Source of the DNA: an uncultured Dorea sp.
GTDB taxonomy: Bacteria > Bacillota > Clostridia > Lachnospirales > Lachnospiraceae
DNA: 64,000 nucleotides
Reading direction: 5' to 3'
NCBI GenBank assembly: GCA_948602995.1
Contig: CAPEBR010000005.1
Coordinates: forward strand, 62,001 to 126,000
Position numbers and translations under genes: made by a program. Below the pieces are notes generated by a model. The model saw nothing but the letters and a program-made list of their open reading frames with translations, did no database searches and was not told where the DNA came from. Below, piece after piece: positions 23,955 through 32,974 of this stretch. The stretch's first letter is position 1; every line of letters begins with the position of its first letter.

Positions 23955-25493
23955 TTATTTCTCCAACAGTGACTTCCCTGTCATTTCTTTTGGCTGTTCC
24001 ATGCCCATCAGTTCTATGAGGGTTGGCGCGATATCCGCCAGGCATCCGCCTTCTCTTAAGCGGTATGCCGGATCAGCATTTACAAGGATAAATGGTACTG
24101 GATTGGTCGTATGCGCAGTAAAGGGCTCGCCTGTCTCCTCATCGATGAGCTGCTCGGCATTGCCATGGTCGGCGCAGATGAACATCTGTCCGTTTACTTC
24201 CTTTACAGCTTCGACTGCTTTGCCTACACACTCGTCTACAGCCTCAATGGCCTTGATTGCTGCAGCCTCGACGCCAGTATGTCCTACCATGTCCGGATTT
24301 GCAAAGTTAATGATAATGACATCATAATCTCCGGACCTGATGGCGCAGGTCAGCTTGCCGCACACTTCATAGGCGCTCATCTCTGGCTTCAGGTCATAGG
24401 TTGCTACCTTGGGGGAGTTGACGAGAATCCTGTCCTCGCCCTCACCAGGCTCTTCCACACCGCCGTTGAAGAAGAAGGTAACATGTGCGTACTTCTCTGT
24501 CTCGGCAATACGTGCCTGCTTCTTTCCATTTGCTGCAAGGAACTCGCCGAAGGTGTTTGTAATCTCCTCTTTTACGAATGCCACTAATTTATTTTCGATG
24601 GTTACGTCATACTCTGTGAAGCAGACATAGGTGGTTTTGATTCTTTCACCCCGGTCAAAGCCTGTAAATCCGTCATCGCAGAAGGTTCTTGTAATCTCTC
24701 TTGCACGATCCGGGCGGAAATTATAAAAGATGATGGAATCGTTCTCCTGAATCGTTGCTACCGGCGCTCCATCCTTCATAATGACTGTAGGCAGCACGAA
24801 CTCGTCTGTGATCTCCTTGTCATAGGACGCCTGGATCCCTTCCGGTCCGCTGGCTGCCTGCTCTCCCTCTCCGTAAACCATGGCACGGTAGGCCTTCTCC
24901 ACACGCTCCCAGCGATTGTCCCGGTCCATTGCATAGTAACGGCCCATAACGGTTGCTACCTCACCGACACCGATTTCCTGCATCTTCGCAGTCAGTTCCT
25001 CTACATATTCCTTTCCAGAAGCCGGAGGCGTATCACGCCCGTCCAGGAAGCAGTGTACATAAACCTTCTCGATTCCCTGTCTCTTTGCCAGCTCCAGAAG
25101 ACCATAGATATGTGTATTATGGCTATGCACGCCCCCGTCCGATACAAGGCCGTACATATGAAGAGCGCTGTGATTCTTCTTCACATTCTCACATGCTGCA
25201 AGAAGAGCAGGATTTTCAAAGAAATCCCCGTCCTGGATTGATTTCGTAATCTTAGTAAGATCCTGATACACAATACGACCTGCACCCATGTTGAGATGCC
25301 CGACCTCTGAATTACCCATCTGCCCGTCCGGAAGTCCTACTGCCATACCGCTTGCATTGCCCATGACAAATGGATATTCTGCCATCAGCTGATCCATAAC
25401 CGGAGTCTTTCCCTCCTTCACTGCATTACCCTCTGTCTTCTCATTCAGTCCATAACCATCCAAGATCATAAGTACTGTTGGTTTCTTGTTCAT
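23955..25493 (-). CDS. gpmI: 2,3-bisphosphoglycerate-independent phosphoglycerate mutase
   Basis: 512 residues, the normal length. It interconverts 3- and 2-phosphoglycerate using two Mn ions. The metal site starts with MILDGYGL; the catalytic Ser is in QMGNSEVGHLNMGAGR; FLDGRDTPP, GRYYAMDRDNRWERV and FICADHGNAEQL supply further ligands. ATG 25493 is chosen because AAGGAG lies 11 bases upstream, while an in-frame GTG overlaps that site. It belongs to lower glycolysis with the nearby gap, pgk and tpiA, but is separated from them by four genes and repeats. Confidence 0.96.
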   Translation of the reverse strand: MNKKPTVLMILDGYGLNEKTEGNAVKEGKTPVMDQLMAEYPFVMGNASGMAVGLPDGQMGNSEVGHLNMGAGRIVYQDLTKITKSIQDGDFFENPALLAACENVKKNHSALHMYGLVSDGGVHSHNTHIYGLLELAKRQGIEKVYVHCFLDGRDTPPASGKEYVEELTAKMQEIGVGEVATVMGRYYAMDRDNRWERVEKAYRAMVYGEGEQAASGPEGIQASYDKEITDEFVLPTVIMKDGAPVATIQENDSIIFYNFRPDRAREITRTFCDDGFTGFDRGERIKTTYVCFTEYDVTIENKLVAFVKEEITNTFGEFLAANGKKQARIAETEKYAHVTFFFNGGVEEPGEGEDRILVNSPKVATYDLKPEMSAYEVCGKLTCAIRSGDYDVIIINFANPDMVGHTGVEAAAIKAIEAVDECVGKAVEAVKEVNGQMFICADHGNAEQLIDEETGEPFTAHTTNPVPFILVNADPAYRLREGGCLADIAPTLIELMGMEQPKEMTGKSLLEK

Positions 25494-25548
25494 TGTAAAT
25501 AACACTCCTTCACCTGATTTTGTCGTAATTGCTTATTTCATTAAATTT

Positions 25549-26409
25549 CTATCTGGCAGCAGATCCATTCAATTCCTCTCTGCTGCCGCAAAACAGTCTC
25601 TCAAGCCATACATCTGCCAGCCTAATCCACTGGGCACATTCCTTCTGTACGCCATGTCCGTTCTCACGCTCCACAATGGGACTGGCAAGGCTCAAGCCAT
25701 GCTCTCCCTCTGGAAATATATGAAGCTCAAAGGGAATTCCCTCTTTCCTAAGTGCCATTGCAAGCAGAATGGAATTCTCCACAGGTACTGTGCCATCCTC
25801 TACTGTATGCCACAGAAAGCAGGGCGGCATTGCCTTTGTCACCATCTTTTCAACTGATACCCCATCTGCTTTTCCTGGAAGCTCATCCCCCAGAAGATTC
25901 TCAAAGCTTCCCATATGGGCATGTACGGCGTCCGCAGTGATCACAGGGTAGCTGAGCATAATTCCAGACGGTTTTAAGTCCTCTGCCCCTGTCCCAAGTG
26001 TTTCGGTCATCAGATTCTGATTCCAGAAAGCGCCATAACAGGCAGCCAGGTGTCCTCCTGCCGAGGAGCCCTGCACCACAAGCCGTTCCATATCAATGTT
26101 CCACTCACCGGCATGCTTACGGAGTTCCAGAACCGCCTGTCCCAGTTCCAGAACCTGTACCGGAAACCGTCGGGGCGCTGTGGAATAACGCAGCACTCCC
26201 GCATGATATCCCCTGCTTAAAAAATGGAGCGCCAAAGGTTCCCCCTCCCGGTAGCTGGTACGCTCGTACCCTCCTCCCGGACAGATCAGGATAAATGGCC
26301 GCTTCTTTACCTTAAGGCTTCCGTCATGGGGCGTATCCTGAATATAAGTCTGAAGTCTTGCGTAATCCGCAGACCCTTCTGCATGAAGCGGTATTTCTTT
26401 ATAAATCAT
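25549..26409 (-). CDS. Alpha/beta hydrolase, acetyl-esterase type
   Basis: 286 residues. The oxyanion motif is FILICPGGGYERTS, the nucleophile Ser is in VVQGSSAGGHLAACYG, the acid Asp in WHTVEDGTVPVENS and the His in FPEGEHGLSLA. This is the Aes/BD-FAE-like esterase group that often removes acetyl groups from plant xylo-oligosaccharides. ATG 26409 has GGGAGG nine bases upstream; the longer frame lacks a site. It might form a unit with the DUF362 gene upstream (53 bp gap). Natural substrate not readable. Confidence 0.88.
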   Translation of the reverse strand: MIYKEIPLHAEGSADYARLQTYIQDTPHDGSLKVKKRPFILICPGGGYERTSYREGEPLALHFLSRGYHAGVLRYSTAPRRFPVQVLELGQAVLELRKHAGEWNIDMERLVVQGSSAGGHLAACYGAFWNQNLMTETLGTGAEDLKPSGIMLSYPVITADAVHAHMGSFENLLGDELPGKADGVSVEKMVTKAMPPCFLWHTVEDGTVPVENSILLAMALRKEGIPFELHIFPEGEHGLSLASPIVERENGHGVQKECAQWIRLADVWLERLFCGSREELNGSAAR

Positions 26410-26462
26410 AGACGCTGTCCTCCCGGTATTTTTCAAATACTCTGCACTCTTAGCTACTGTTT

Positions 26463-27593
26463 TTACTTTACTGTTATGATTTCATATTCCCTGCTTCCAA
26501 GCCCGATCTTTTCTGCATGGGCAAGACAGGTCTTGTACTCGGAATTCACTGTCGTATTTTCAAAATGATCATGGCAGTCACAGAAGTCTTCCCGCTCCAT
26601 ATTGTCTGTAAGCTGACTGTTCGGAAGGGGCTCTGCCTTCAGGCAGGCATCTGCACATGCCTGGTCAAGCGCCAGTGGATCAAAGGACGCAAACATACCG
26701 ATATCAGGCAGGATCGGTGCATCGTTCTCTGCATGGCAGTCACAGTTCGGTGATACATCAACGATTAATGAGATATGGAAATTCGGCCTGCCGTAAAGTA
26801 CTGCCTTTGTATATTCTGCCATCCTGCAGTTCAGCACCTTCGTAGCCGCACTGTCCTCAAAAGAAATTGCGTCAAAATTACATGCCCCGATACATCTTCC
26901 GCAGCCTGCACAGTGGTCTGTATCCACAGTCATCTTCCTGGTCTCCTGGTCAAATACCAGGCCGTCGTTGGCACATTCCCTCATGCACAGGCGGCATCCG
27001 CGGCATACCTCCGGATTGATCGTCGGCTTTCCGTTATTATGCTGTTCCTTTTTGCCTGCGCGAGATCCACAGCCCATACCAATATTCTTAATCGTACCTC
27101 CGAATCCTGTCATCTCATGTCCCTTAAAATGGGTCAGGCTGATAAAGACATCCGCATCCATGATGGCATGTCCGATCTTTGCCTTTTCTATATATTCCCC
27201 GCCTTCGACAGGCACCTCAACATCATCCGTTCCCTTCAGGCCGTCGCCGATCAGAATGGGACATCCCACGGTCATGGGGGTAAATCCATTCTCCCATGCA
27301 CAGTACAGATGCTCCAGGGCATTCTTGCGGCTGCCTGGATAGAGTGTATTACAATCTGTCAGAAATGGTCTGCCTCCCAGCTCCTTTACCACATCTGCCA
27401 CTGCCTTCGCATAATTCGGGCGAAGATAGCTGATATTCCCAAGCTCTCCAAAATGCATCTTAATGGCAGTGAACTTATTGTCCATATCAATCTCGCTAAT
27501 TCCCGCAGCCCTGATCAGCTTTTTGAGCTTGGTGGGAAGCCCTTCACCTGGCTTTGCCCTAAAATCCGAATAATAAACTTTTGATTTTCCCAT
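26463..27593 (-). CDS. DUF362 protein with two [4Fe-4S] ferredoxin motifs
   Basis: 376 residues. The N-terminal DUF362 domain (about 1-185) includes AIKMHFGELGNISYLRP, LTDCNTLYPGSRKNALEH and SLTHFKGHEMTGFGGTIKN. A ferredoxin segment (about 190-250) follows with CRGCRLCMREC and CAGCGRCIGAC, each able to hold a 4Fe-4S cluster. The remainder is a C-terminal part of the DUF362 fold. The protein is cytosolic and redox-related; the reaction is not established for this family. Start ATG 27593 follows GGAGGG. Confidence 0.88.
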   Translation of the reverse strand: MGKSKVYYSDFRAKPGEGLPTKLKKLIRAAGISEIDMDNKFTAIKMHFGELGNISYLRPNYAKAVADVVKELGGRPFLTDCNTLYPGSRKNALEHLYCAWENGFTPMTVGCPILIGDGLKGTDDVEVPVEGGEYIEKAKIGHAIMDADVFISLTHFKGHEMTGFGGTIKNIGMGCGSRAGKKEQHNNGKPTINPEVCRGCRLCMRECANDGLVFDQETRKMTVDTDHCAGCGRCIGACNFDAISFEDSAATKVLNCRMAEYTKAVLYGRPNFHISLIVDVSPNCDCHAENDAPILPDIGMFASFDPLALDQACADACLKAEPLPNSQLTDNMEREDFCDCHDHFENTTVNSEYKTCLAHAEKIGLGSREYEIITVK

Positions 27594-27624
27594 CTTTCCC
27601 TCCACACTTTTTGTCTATGTTCCT

Positions 27625-28521
27625 TTATTTCCCGCCCATCCACATCACCTGGTTTCCTCCTGATCTTTTTGCCTCTTTCAGCATATTCTCTGCAATTTCA
27701 AAATATGCGTCAAAGGAATCATCCGGCTTCGGAATAACGGTAACACCGCCGATACTTACGGTAACCCATCTGGAAACGGAATCCCAGTGAGGAATATGAA
27801 GCTTCTCCACTGCACGGCAGATCTTCTTCTGATACTCTGAAACACTGCTTCCTGCTCCTCCCAGCACAACGGCTGCAAACCGGTCTTTCTCATACCGTGC
27901 AAACAGATCTGTACCGCGTTTCAGACAGGAGGAAATAGTCTGCGCCACAGAAATTAAGACCTTGTCACCTGCCGGATATCCATAGCGCTCATTATATGTC
28001 CTGAACTTATCAATATCGAATATACAGACTGAGATGGGTACTTCAAGACGTACAGCCTCCTGCCATTTCAGGCCACGGTTCAGCCCGAACTTCTGCCTGC
28101 TTGCCACACCGGTCAGTGAGTCAGCCATGGCTGACTTCTCCTTCTCGTTCTTTCTGTACTGATACAGACTGACATATGTTCGGGTTCTTGCTTTCACAAT
28201 CAGTGGATAGAGTGGTCTTGTTATGAAATCTGCCGCCCCTAATGCAAGCCCCCTCTCTCCCCTTCGCACATCCGCCCCGTCCATGAGCAAAATCACCGGA
28301 GTATGGCATGGCATAATTCTTCCCTGAAGCTCCTTAAGCAGAGAAAAATCTTCCATTGAGGGAAAGGCATCCTCTAGAAAAATCAAGGAATACTCTCCTG
28401 TTTCCGCCCTGGAAAGCCCCTCCCTGGCAGTACTTACCGCAGTAACCTCATACTCCTCCAGGATCACTTTGAGAAATTCAATCTCCTCCTGATTTTCTTC
28501 AATAATTAGTATCTTTTGCAT
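27625..28521 (-). CDS. Degenerate receiver-GGDEF protein, probable c-di-GMP effector
   Basis: 298 residues: receiver domain (1-115) plus GGDEF domain (about 130-290). Key residues are altered. The phospho-acceptor Asp of LxxLDxxxP is Glu50 (LIFLEDAFP), the conserved Lys of TKP is Arg102 (TRPLYP), and the GGDEF signature is EKDRF (211-215). The metal Asp in FDIDKF and an RxxD site (RGTD, 202-205) five residues before the signature remain. Known family behaviour says such proteins do not make c-di-GMP but may bind it. ATG 28521 has AGGAAAGGG seven bases upstream. It stands alone between DUF362 and a repeat-rich gap. Confidence 0.85.
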   Translation of the reverse strand: MQKILIIEENQEEIEFLKVILEEYEVTAVSTAREGLSRAETGEYSLIFLEDAFPSMEDFSLLKELQGRIMPCHTPVILLMDGADVRRGERGLALGAADFITRPLYPLIVKARTRTYVSLYQYRKNEKEKSAMADSLTGVASRQKFGLNRGLKWQEAVRLEVPISVCIFDIDKFRTYNERYGYPAGDKVLISVAQTISSCLKRGTDLFARYEKDRFAAVVLGGAGSSVSEYQKKICRAVEKLHIPHWDSVSRWVTVSIGGVTVIPKPDDSFDAYFEIAENMLKEAKRSGGNQVMWMGGK

Positions 28522-28542
28522 CTCCATTCCCTTTCCTGATAT

Positions 28543-28573
28543 ATACTGCGCGCCAGATAAATCTGCCGCGCAG
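28543..28573. repeat. Family D palindromic repeat
   Basis: ATACTGCGCGCCAGATAAAT followed by CTGCCGCGCAG; identical over 31 bases to the reverse complement of 44037-44067. The arms CTGCGCG-CAGAT can fold on themselves. Confidence 0.8.
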
Positions 28574-28753
28574 CATAATATGATGCGTACAGCCGCATAA
28601 GGAAGTATGACGCTTTGCGGCTGCGGCTGCGCGCGATACTCACGGCCGATTTCATCGGCCGTGAGTATAACTTCATTTCCAGAATCATTGTAACACACCC
28701 CTCAAAAAGTGTAAACCCAATCCCATTGAACATATAATCCAATAGGATTGGGT
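28574..28753. repeat. Repeat-rich intergenic stretch
   Basis: Between the family D and A elements are further hairpins: AGCCGCA/TGCGGCT arms around 28590-28626, the family C copy at 28636-28668, and ACCCAATCC/GGATTGGGT arms around 28715-28755. No gene is visible; the gap between the REC-GGDEF start and the tpiA stop is 380 bp of repeats. Confidence 0.55.
28636..28668. repeat. Family C palindrome
   Basis: ATACTCACGGCCGAT, loop TTC, then the exact complement. Compared with 14860-14898 the inner pairs differ (GGCCGAT versus GGCAG) yet remain paired. Confidence 0.8.
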
Positions 28754-28886
28754 GTTACTGTTCACACAGGTCTGTGCATTTACTGCACAGACCGTAAGAA
28801 AGTGATTCAGGAGTGAGCAAATCCCATCCATGGAGTGGATTTCAGATGGATTTGCGAATGTTACTGGTCACGGAGTGAACAGTAAC
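28754..28886. repeat. Family A long element (133 bp)
   Basis: Begins GTTACTGTTCACAC and ends GTGAACAGTAAC. Inside are a hairpin (GGTCTGTGC...GCACAGACC), a conserved linker (GTAAGAAAGTGATTCAG), CAAATCC/GGATTTG arms around a second hairpin, and the 27-bp minimal unit at the end. It is the same architecture and length as 58133-58265. Confidence 0.8.
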
Positions 28887-28901
28887 ATTGGGTAGTTATT
28901 G

Positions 28902-29651
28902 TTATTTATAATTTACGATCTTGCCAAAATCAGCTTTGAGGGAAGCGCCCCCTACGAGGCCTCCGTCAATGTCTGCCTGTGCAAATAACTCTGCCGCATT
29001 TCCTGCGTTTACAGAACCGCCGTACTGGATCCGGATCTCTGCCGCTGTAGCATCGTCATAAATCTCAGCGATACATGCTCGGATTCCTGCGCAGACTTCC
29101 TCAGCCTGCTCTGTAGTAGCCGTTTTGCCAGTCCCGATCGCCCAGATCGGCTCATAAGCAATCACCGCCTTCTTTGCCTGGTCTGCTGTCACATTCTGGA
29201 AACCAACCTTAACCTGCTGCCGGATGAAATCCATCGTTACGCCCTGCTCTCTCTGCTCTAAAGTCTCGCCGCAGCACATGATCGGCGTAAGGCCATGCTC
29301 AAATGCCTTTAAAACCTTTTTGTTAACAGTCTCATTTGTCTCTGCAAAATACTCTCTTCTCTCAGAGTGTCCAAGAACCACATATTTTACGCCTGCATCT
29401 GTAAGCATTGCCGGAGAAATCTCTCCTGTATATGCCCCGCTCTCCTCGAAATACATATTCTCAGCTCCAACCTCAATATTGGAACCCTTGCAAGCCTCTG
29501 CAACTGGAATAATGTCGATTGCCGGAACGCAGAATACTACATCTACATCCTCGCTTGCAACTAACGGTTTTAATTCCTCAACCAATGCAACTGCCTCACT
29601 TGGAGTTTTATTCATCTTCCAGTTACCTGCTACAATTTTTCTTCTTGCCAT
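28902..29651 (-). CDS. tpiA: Triosephosphate isomerase
   Basis: 249 residues, standard length. It interconverts dihydroxyacetone phosphate and glyceraldehyde 3-phosphate. The catalytic Lys is in GNWKMNKT, the His in VLGHSERREYF, the Glu in AYEPIWAIGTGKTAT, and the phosphate loop is YGGSVNAGNAAEL near the end. It is co-directional with pgk (67 bp upstream) and gap, forming the glycolytic cluster. Confidence 0.97.
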   Translation of the reverse strand: MARRKIVAGNWKMNKTPSEAVALVEELKPLVASEDVDVVFCVPAIDIIPVAEACKGSNIEVGAENMYFEESGAYTGEISPAMLTDAGVKYVVLGHSERREYFAETNETVNKKVLKAFEHGLTPIMCCGETLEQREQGVTMDFIRQQVKVGFQNVTADQAKKAVIAYEPIWAIGTGKTATTEQAEEVCAGIRACIAEIYDDATAAEIRIQYGGSVNAGNAAELFAQADIDGGLVGGASLKADFGKIVNYK

Positions 29652-29718
29652 TTTTGTATCTCCTTCATATTTATATAATCATTTATGTCAGATGGGTGTG
29701 TCCACCCCGCCATACTTT

Positions 29719-30912
29719 TTATTTGTCATTTGCAGCTGCTACACCCGGAAGCTCTTTCCCCTCCAGGAATTCAAGGGAAGCGCCGCCGCCTGTGGAAATA
29801 TGCGTCATCTGATCGCCGTAGCCAAGCTGGTTTACTGCTGCTGCGGAATCACCGCCTCCGATAATCGTCACTGCCTCTGTATCCGCAAGTGCCTTTGCAA
29901 CAGCCTCTGTGCCGTGTGCAAATTTCGGCATCTCGAAACATCCCATCGGTCCGTTCCATACAACTGTCTTTGCGTCCTTTACAGCCTCGCAGAAGATCTT
30001 CTCTGTCTCAGGTCCGATATCCAGCCCCTGCCAGCCTGCCGGAATCTCTCCTGCAGGTACAACCCTGGAATCAGCATCATTCGAGAAGTCATCTGCAATC
30101 ACAGTATCTACAGGAAGAAGCAGCTTTACACCTTTTTCCTCTGCCTTCTTCAGCATATTCAGCGCATAGTCGCAGTAATCTGCCTCAAGAAGAGACTCAC
30201 CTACGCTTCCGCCCTGTGCCTTGCTGAAGGTATAAGACATACCGCCGCCAATAATAAGGGTATCGACCTTGTCAAGAAGATTCTCAATAACAGAGATCTT
30301 ACTGGAAACCTTTGCACCGCCAAGGATGGCTACAAACGGTCTCTCAGGGTTATTCACTGCATTTCCGAGGAAATCGATTTCCTTCTGCATTAAATATCCT
30401 ACTAAAGCGGTATCAACAAACTGTGTCACGCCTACATTGGAACAGTGTGCACGGTGAGCTGTTCCAAAAGCGTCATTTACAAATACATCACACAGGGAAG
30501 CCAGGTCTTTGCTTAAGGCCTCTCCGTTCTTTGTCTCCTCTGCTCTGTAACGTGTGTTTTCAAGAAGAATCACATCACCGTCCTGCATTGCTTCAACTGC
30601 TGCCTTTGCATTCGCTCCCACAACCTCCGGATCTGCTGCAAACTTCACTTCCTGTCCCAGTAATTCAGACAGGCGTGCTGCAACCGGTGCAAGAGATAAC
30701 TCCGGCTTCGGCTCTCCCTTTGGCTTTCCAAGGTGAGAACAGAGAATCACCCTTCCTCCGTCTGCTACAAGCTTCTTGATCGTTGGAAGCGCTGCTACAA
30801 GACGGTTCTCATCTGTAATCTTTCCGTCAATAAGCGGAACATTAAAGTCACATCTGCAGAGAACCTTTAATCCTTTTACATTAATATCATCAACTGATTT
30901 CTTATTAAGCAT
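29719..30912 (-). CDS. pgk: Phosphoglycerate kinase
   Basis: 397 residues. It transfers phosphate from 1,3-bisphosphoglycerate to ADP. Conserved segments: CRCDFNVPLIDGKITDENR near the start, CSHLGKPKGEP, FVAILGGAKVSSKISVIENL, NGPMGCFEMPKFAHGT and the C-terminal TIIGGGDSAAAVNQLG. It lies 85 bp after gap; a hairpin in that gap may set relative expression. Confidence 0.97.
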   Translation of the reverse strand: MLNKKSVDDINVKGLKVLCRCDFNVPLIDGKITDENRLVAALPTIKKLVADGGRVILCSHLGKPKGEPKPELSLAPVAARLSELLGQEVKFAADPEVVGANAKAAVEAMQDGDVILLENTRYRAEETKNGEALSKDLASLCDVFVNDAFGTAHRAHCSNVGVTQFVDTALVGYLMQKEIDFLGNAVNNPERPFVAILGGAKVSSKISVIENLLDKVDTLIIGGGMSYTFSKAQGGSVGESLLEADYCDYALNMLKKAEEKGVKLLLPVDTVIADDFSNDADSRVVPAGEIPAGWQGLDIGPETEKIFCEAVKDAKTVVWNGPMGCFEMPKFAHGTEAVAKALADTEAVTIIGGGDSAAAVNQLGYGDQMTHISTGGGASLEFLEGKELPGVAAANDK

Positions 30913-30943
30913 AAAAATATCTCCTTATTTTTGTGTTAAAAAC

Positions 30944-30969
30944 GGATCCGGTCCAAAAAGACCGGACCC
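30944..30969 (-). terminator. Hairpin between gap and pgk (partial terminator)
   Basis: TCCGGTC and GACCGGA flank a 6-base loop; on the minus strand it is followed within a few bases by five T residues. Placed in the gap-pgk spacer it probably reduces read-through, giving more gap than pgk message. Confidence 0.55.
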
Positions 30970-30997
30970 GCTGTGAGTCAATTGGAATAACCAGGTA

Positions 30998-32011
30998 CTA
31001 GCCAAGCTCTGAAAAATACTTGATTGTTCTTACCATCTGGCTTGTGTAGGAATTCTCATTGTCATACCAGGATACAACCTGAACCTCTGTTGTGCCGTCG
31101 CCAACAGGAAGAGCCATTGTCTGTGTTGCATCAAAGAGAGAACCATATCTCATACCAACGATGTCGCTGGATACGATCTCATCTGTATTGTATCCGAAGG
31201 ACTCGTTGGAAGCAGCCTTCATAGCCTCGTTGATCTGATCAACTGTAACTTCACCTTCTACTACTGCTGTTAAGATTGTGGTAGAACCTGTCGGTGTCGG
31301 AATTCTCTGAGCAGCTCCGATTAATTTCCCATTAAGCTCTGGAATAACAAGACCGATCGCCTTAGCAGCGCCTGTGCTGTTCGGTACAATATTAACTGCT
31401 GCAGCACGGGATCTTCTCAGGTCACCCTTTCTCTGCGGTCCGTCAAGTGTCATCTGATCACCGGTATAAGCGTGGATTGTACACATAATACCAGACTTGA
31501 TCGTTGCAAGATCATTCAGAGCCTTAGCCATAGGCGCCAGACAGTTTGTTGTACAGGAAGCTGCGGAAATAACTGTATCCTCTGCTGTAAGCTTGTCATG
31601 ATTTACATTGTAAACGATAGTCGGAAGGTCATTGCCTGCCGGTGCGGAGATAACAACTTTTCTTGCACCTGCCTTAACATGTGCGGAAGCTTTCTCTTTG
31701 GATGTGTAGAAGCCTGTACACTCCAAAACAACATCTACGCCAATTTCTCCCCATGGAAGCTCCTCTGCGTTTGCCTTTGCATAGATCTTGATCTCTTTTC
31801 CGTCAACAATGATGGAATCCTCTGTGGACTCTACCTTGTCGCATAATGCATATCTGCCCTGAGATGAGTCATACTTTAACAGGTGAGCAAGCATCTTCGG
31901 AGATGTTAAGTCGTTGATTGCAACTACTTCATATCCTTCTGCTCCAAACATCTGTCTGAATGCGAGACGTCCGATACGTCCGAATCCATTAATCGCTACT
32001 TTTACTGCCAT
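30998..32011 (-). CDS. gap: Glyceraldehyde-3-phosphate dehydrogenase (NAD)
   Basis: 337 residues. It oxidises and phosphorylates glyceraldehyde 3-phosphate. It opens with the NAD fold VAINGFGRIGRLAFRQM; the catalytic Cys is in SAASCTTNCLAPMAK and the His in IMCTIHAYTGDQ. The C-terminal WYDNENSYTSQMVRT is family-typical. It is the first gene of the gap-pgk-tpiA cluster with its own promoter about 100 bp upstream and a strong TTTAGGAGG site. Confidence 0.97.
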   Translation of the reverse strand: MAVKVAINGFGRIGRLAFRQMFGAEGYEVVAINDLTSPKMLAHLLKYDSSQGRYALCDKVESTEDSIIVDGKEIKIYAKANAEELPWGEIGVDVVLECTGFYTSKEKASAHVKAGARKVVISAPAGNDLPTIVYNVNHDKLTAEDTVISAASCTTNCLAPMAKALNDLATIKSGIMCTIHAYTGDQMTLDGPQRKGDLRRSRAAAVNIVPNSTGAAKAIGLVIPELNGKLIGAAQRIPTPTGSTTILTAVVEGEVTVDQINEAMKAASNESFGYNTDEIVSSDIVGMRYGSLFDATQTMALPVGDGTTEVQVVSWYDNENSYTSQMVRTIKYFSELG

Positions 32012-32105
32012 GATTAATTCCTCCTAAAGTTTTCTTATTAACTGGCTACGCAGTCGTTATATTGTGAATTCTCTAACTTTGTTAAAGAATCATCAACCAA
32101 ATGTT

Positions 32106-32134
32106 ATTGTACTAAAAATCATACAAAAATTCAA
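32106..32134 (-). promoter_or_regulatory. gap promoter
   Basis: TTGAAT (32129-32134) and TACAAT (32106-32111) on the minus strand with a 17-bp spacer, about 95 bp before the gap start codon. Confidence 0.6.
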
Positions 32135-32170
32135 GTCTCTTTTCCATTTTTATGAAGGATATAACCATTT

Positions 32171-32974
32171 TTATGCAAGCCGCTTAAAAAATGGCTGTCT
32201 TTCTCGGAATTCTGCATAATACCGAAAACCGCTTTCCTTCAAAATATCCTCTGCTTTATGAAAATCGTATGCAATATGCTCCGGTTTATGTCCGTCGGCT
32301 CCCACTGTAATAATCTCTCCGCCCAGTTCCTTGTACCGCCTCAGCACGTCCGGATGCGGATGGGCGAACGGAAGGCCGTATTTCAGTCCCGCCATATTAA
32401 GCTCCAGACCCTTTCCTTTTGCAATCAGCGTCCGGAGAATCTCATCAATAAGTTCCGAATATTTTTTATAGGAATACTGTGCTTCCTTCTCTTTTCCATA
32501 GCGCACAACATAATCCAAATGTCCCAGAACGTCAAAGGAACTGTCAGTCTGTACATCCAGAAGTGTCTCCTCGAAGGTCATCCGGTATACCTCTTTATCT
32601 GTGCAGGCCTTGAAAAAACGTCCGGCCGCAATGTCACTCCTCTGAATAGAATGAACAGAACCAATTACCAGGTCAAAAGGATACTTCCTAACGAATTCCC
32701 CATAGTAATCTGCCAGGTGGGGCTGCAGCCCTGTCTCCACCCCGATCCGCACCTCAATCTGTTCCTTATATTTTTCCCGGAGAGGCAGAAGAATCCGGAA
32801 ATACTCCTCAGGATCAAAGATGTCCTCAGGTCCCCAGTCCATGTTGTCTTTGTCATAGTGATCCGTAAAACATATCATCTCAAGCCCTTTTTCTATAGAA
32901 CCGATTATCATCTCCTCAGGGCAGGATTTTGAATCACTGGAAAATGTCGAATGCATATGTACATCCGCCCTCAT
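32171..32974 (-). CDS. PHP family phosphatase, histidinol-phosphatase-like
   Basis: 267 residues of the PHP metallo-phosphoesterase fold. Metal-binding signatures are DVHMHSTFSSDS near the start, FTDHYD, GVETGLQP, VIGSVHSI, VLGHLDYVVRYG and VTVGADGHKPEHIA. HisK/HisJ proteins remove phosphate from histidinol phosphate in histidine synthesis, but no other his gene is nearby, so a different phosphoester substrate remains possible. It overlaps mnmA by 4 bases (ATGA) and is therefore part of the iscR-nifS-nifU-mnmA operon. Confidence 0.85.
   Translation of the reverse strand: MRADVHMHSTFSSDSKSCPEEMIIGSIEKGLEMICFTDHYDKDNMDWGPEDIFDPEEYFRILLPLREKYKEQIEVRIGVETGLQPHLADYYGEFVRKYPFDLVIGSVHSIQRSDIAAGRFFKACTDKEVYRMTFEETLLDVQTDSSFDVLGHLDYVVRYGKEKEAQYSYKKYSELIDEILRTLIAKGKGLELNMAGLKYGLPFAHPHPDVLRRYKELGGEIITVGADGHKPEHIAYDFHKAEDILKESGFRYYAEFRERQPFFKRLA

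Noticed and set aside
26775..27584. Open frame of 269 codons on the plus strand
   Set aside because: Antisense shadow of the DUF362 gene, whose ferredoxin motifs leave no doubt about the coding strand.
29224..30393. Open frame of 389 codons on the plus strand
   Set aside because: It runs antisense through tpiA and pgk, both certain genes; it has no ribosome site and its product is Cys/Ser/Leu-rich without motifs. The high third-position bias of the real genes keeps the opposite frame open.
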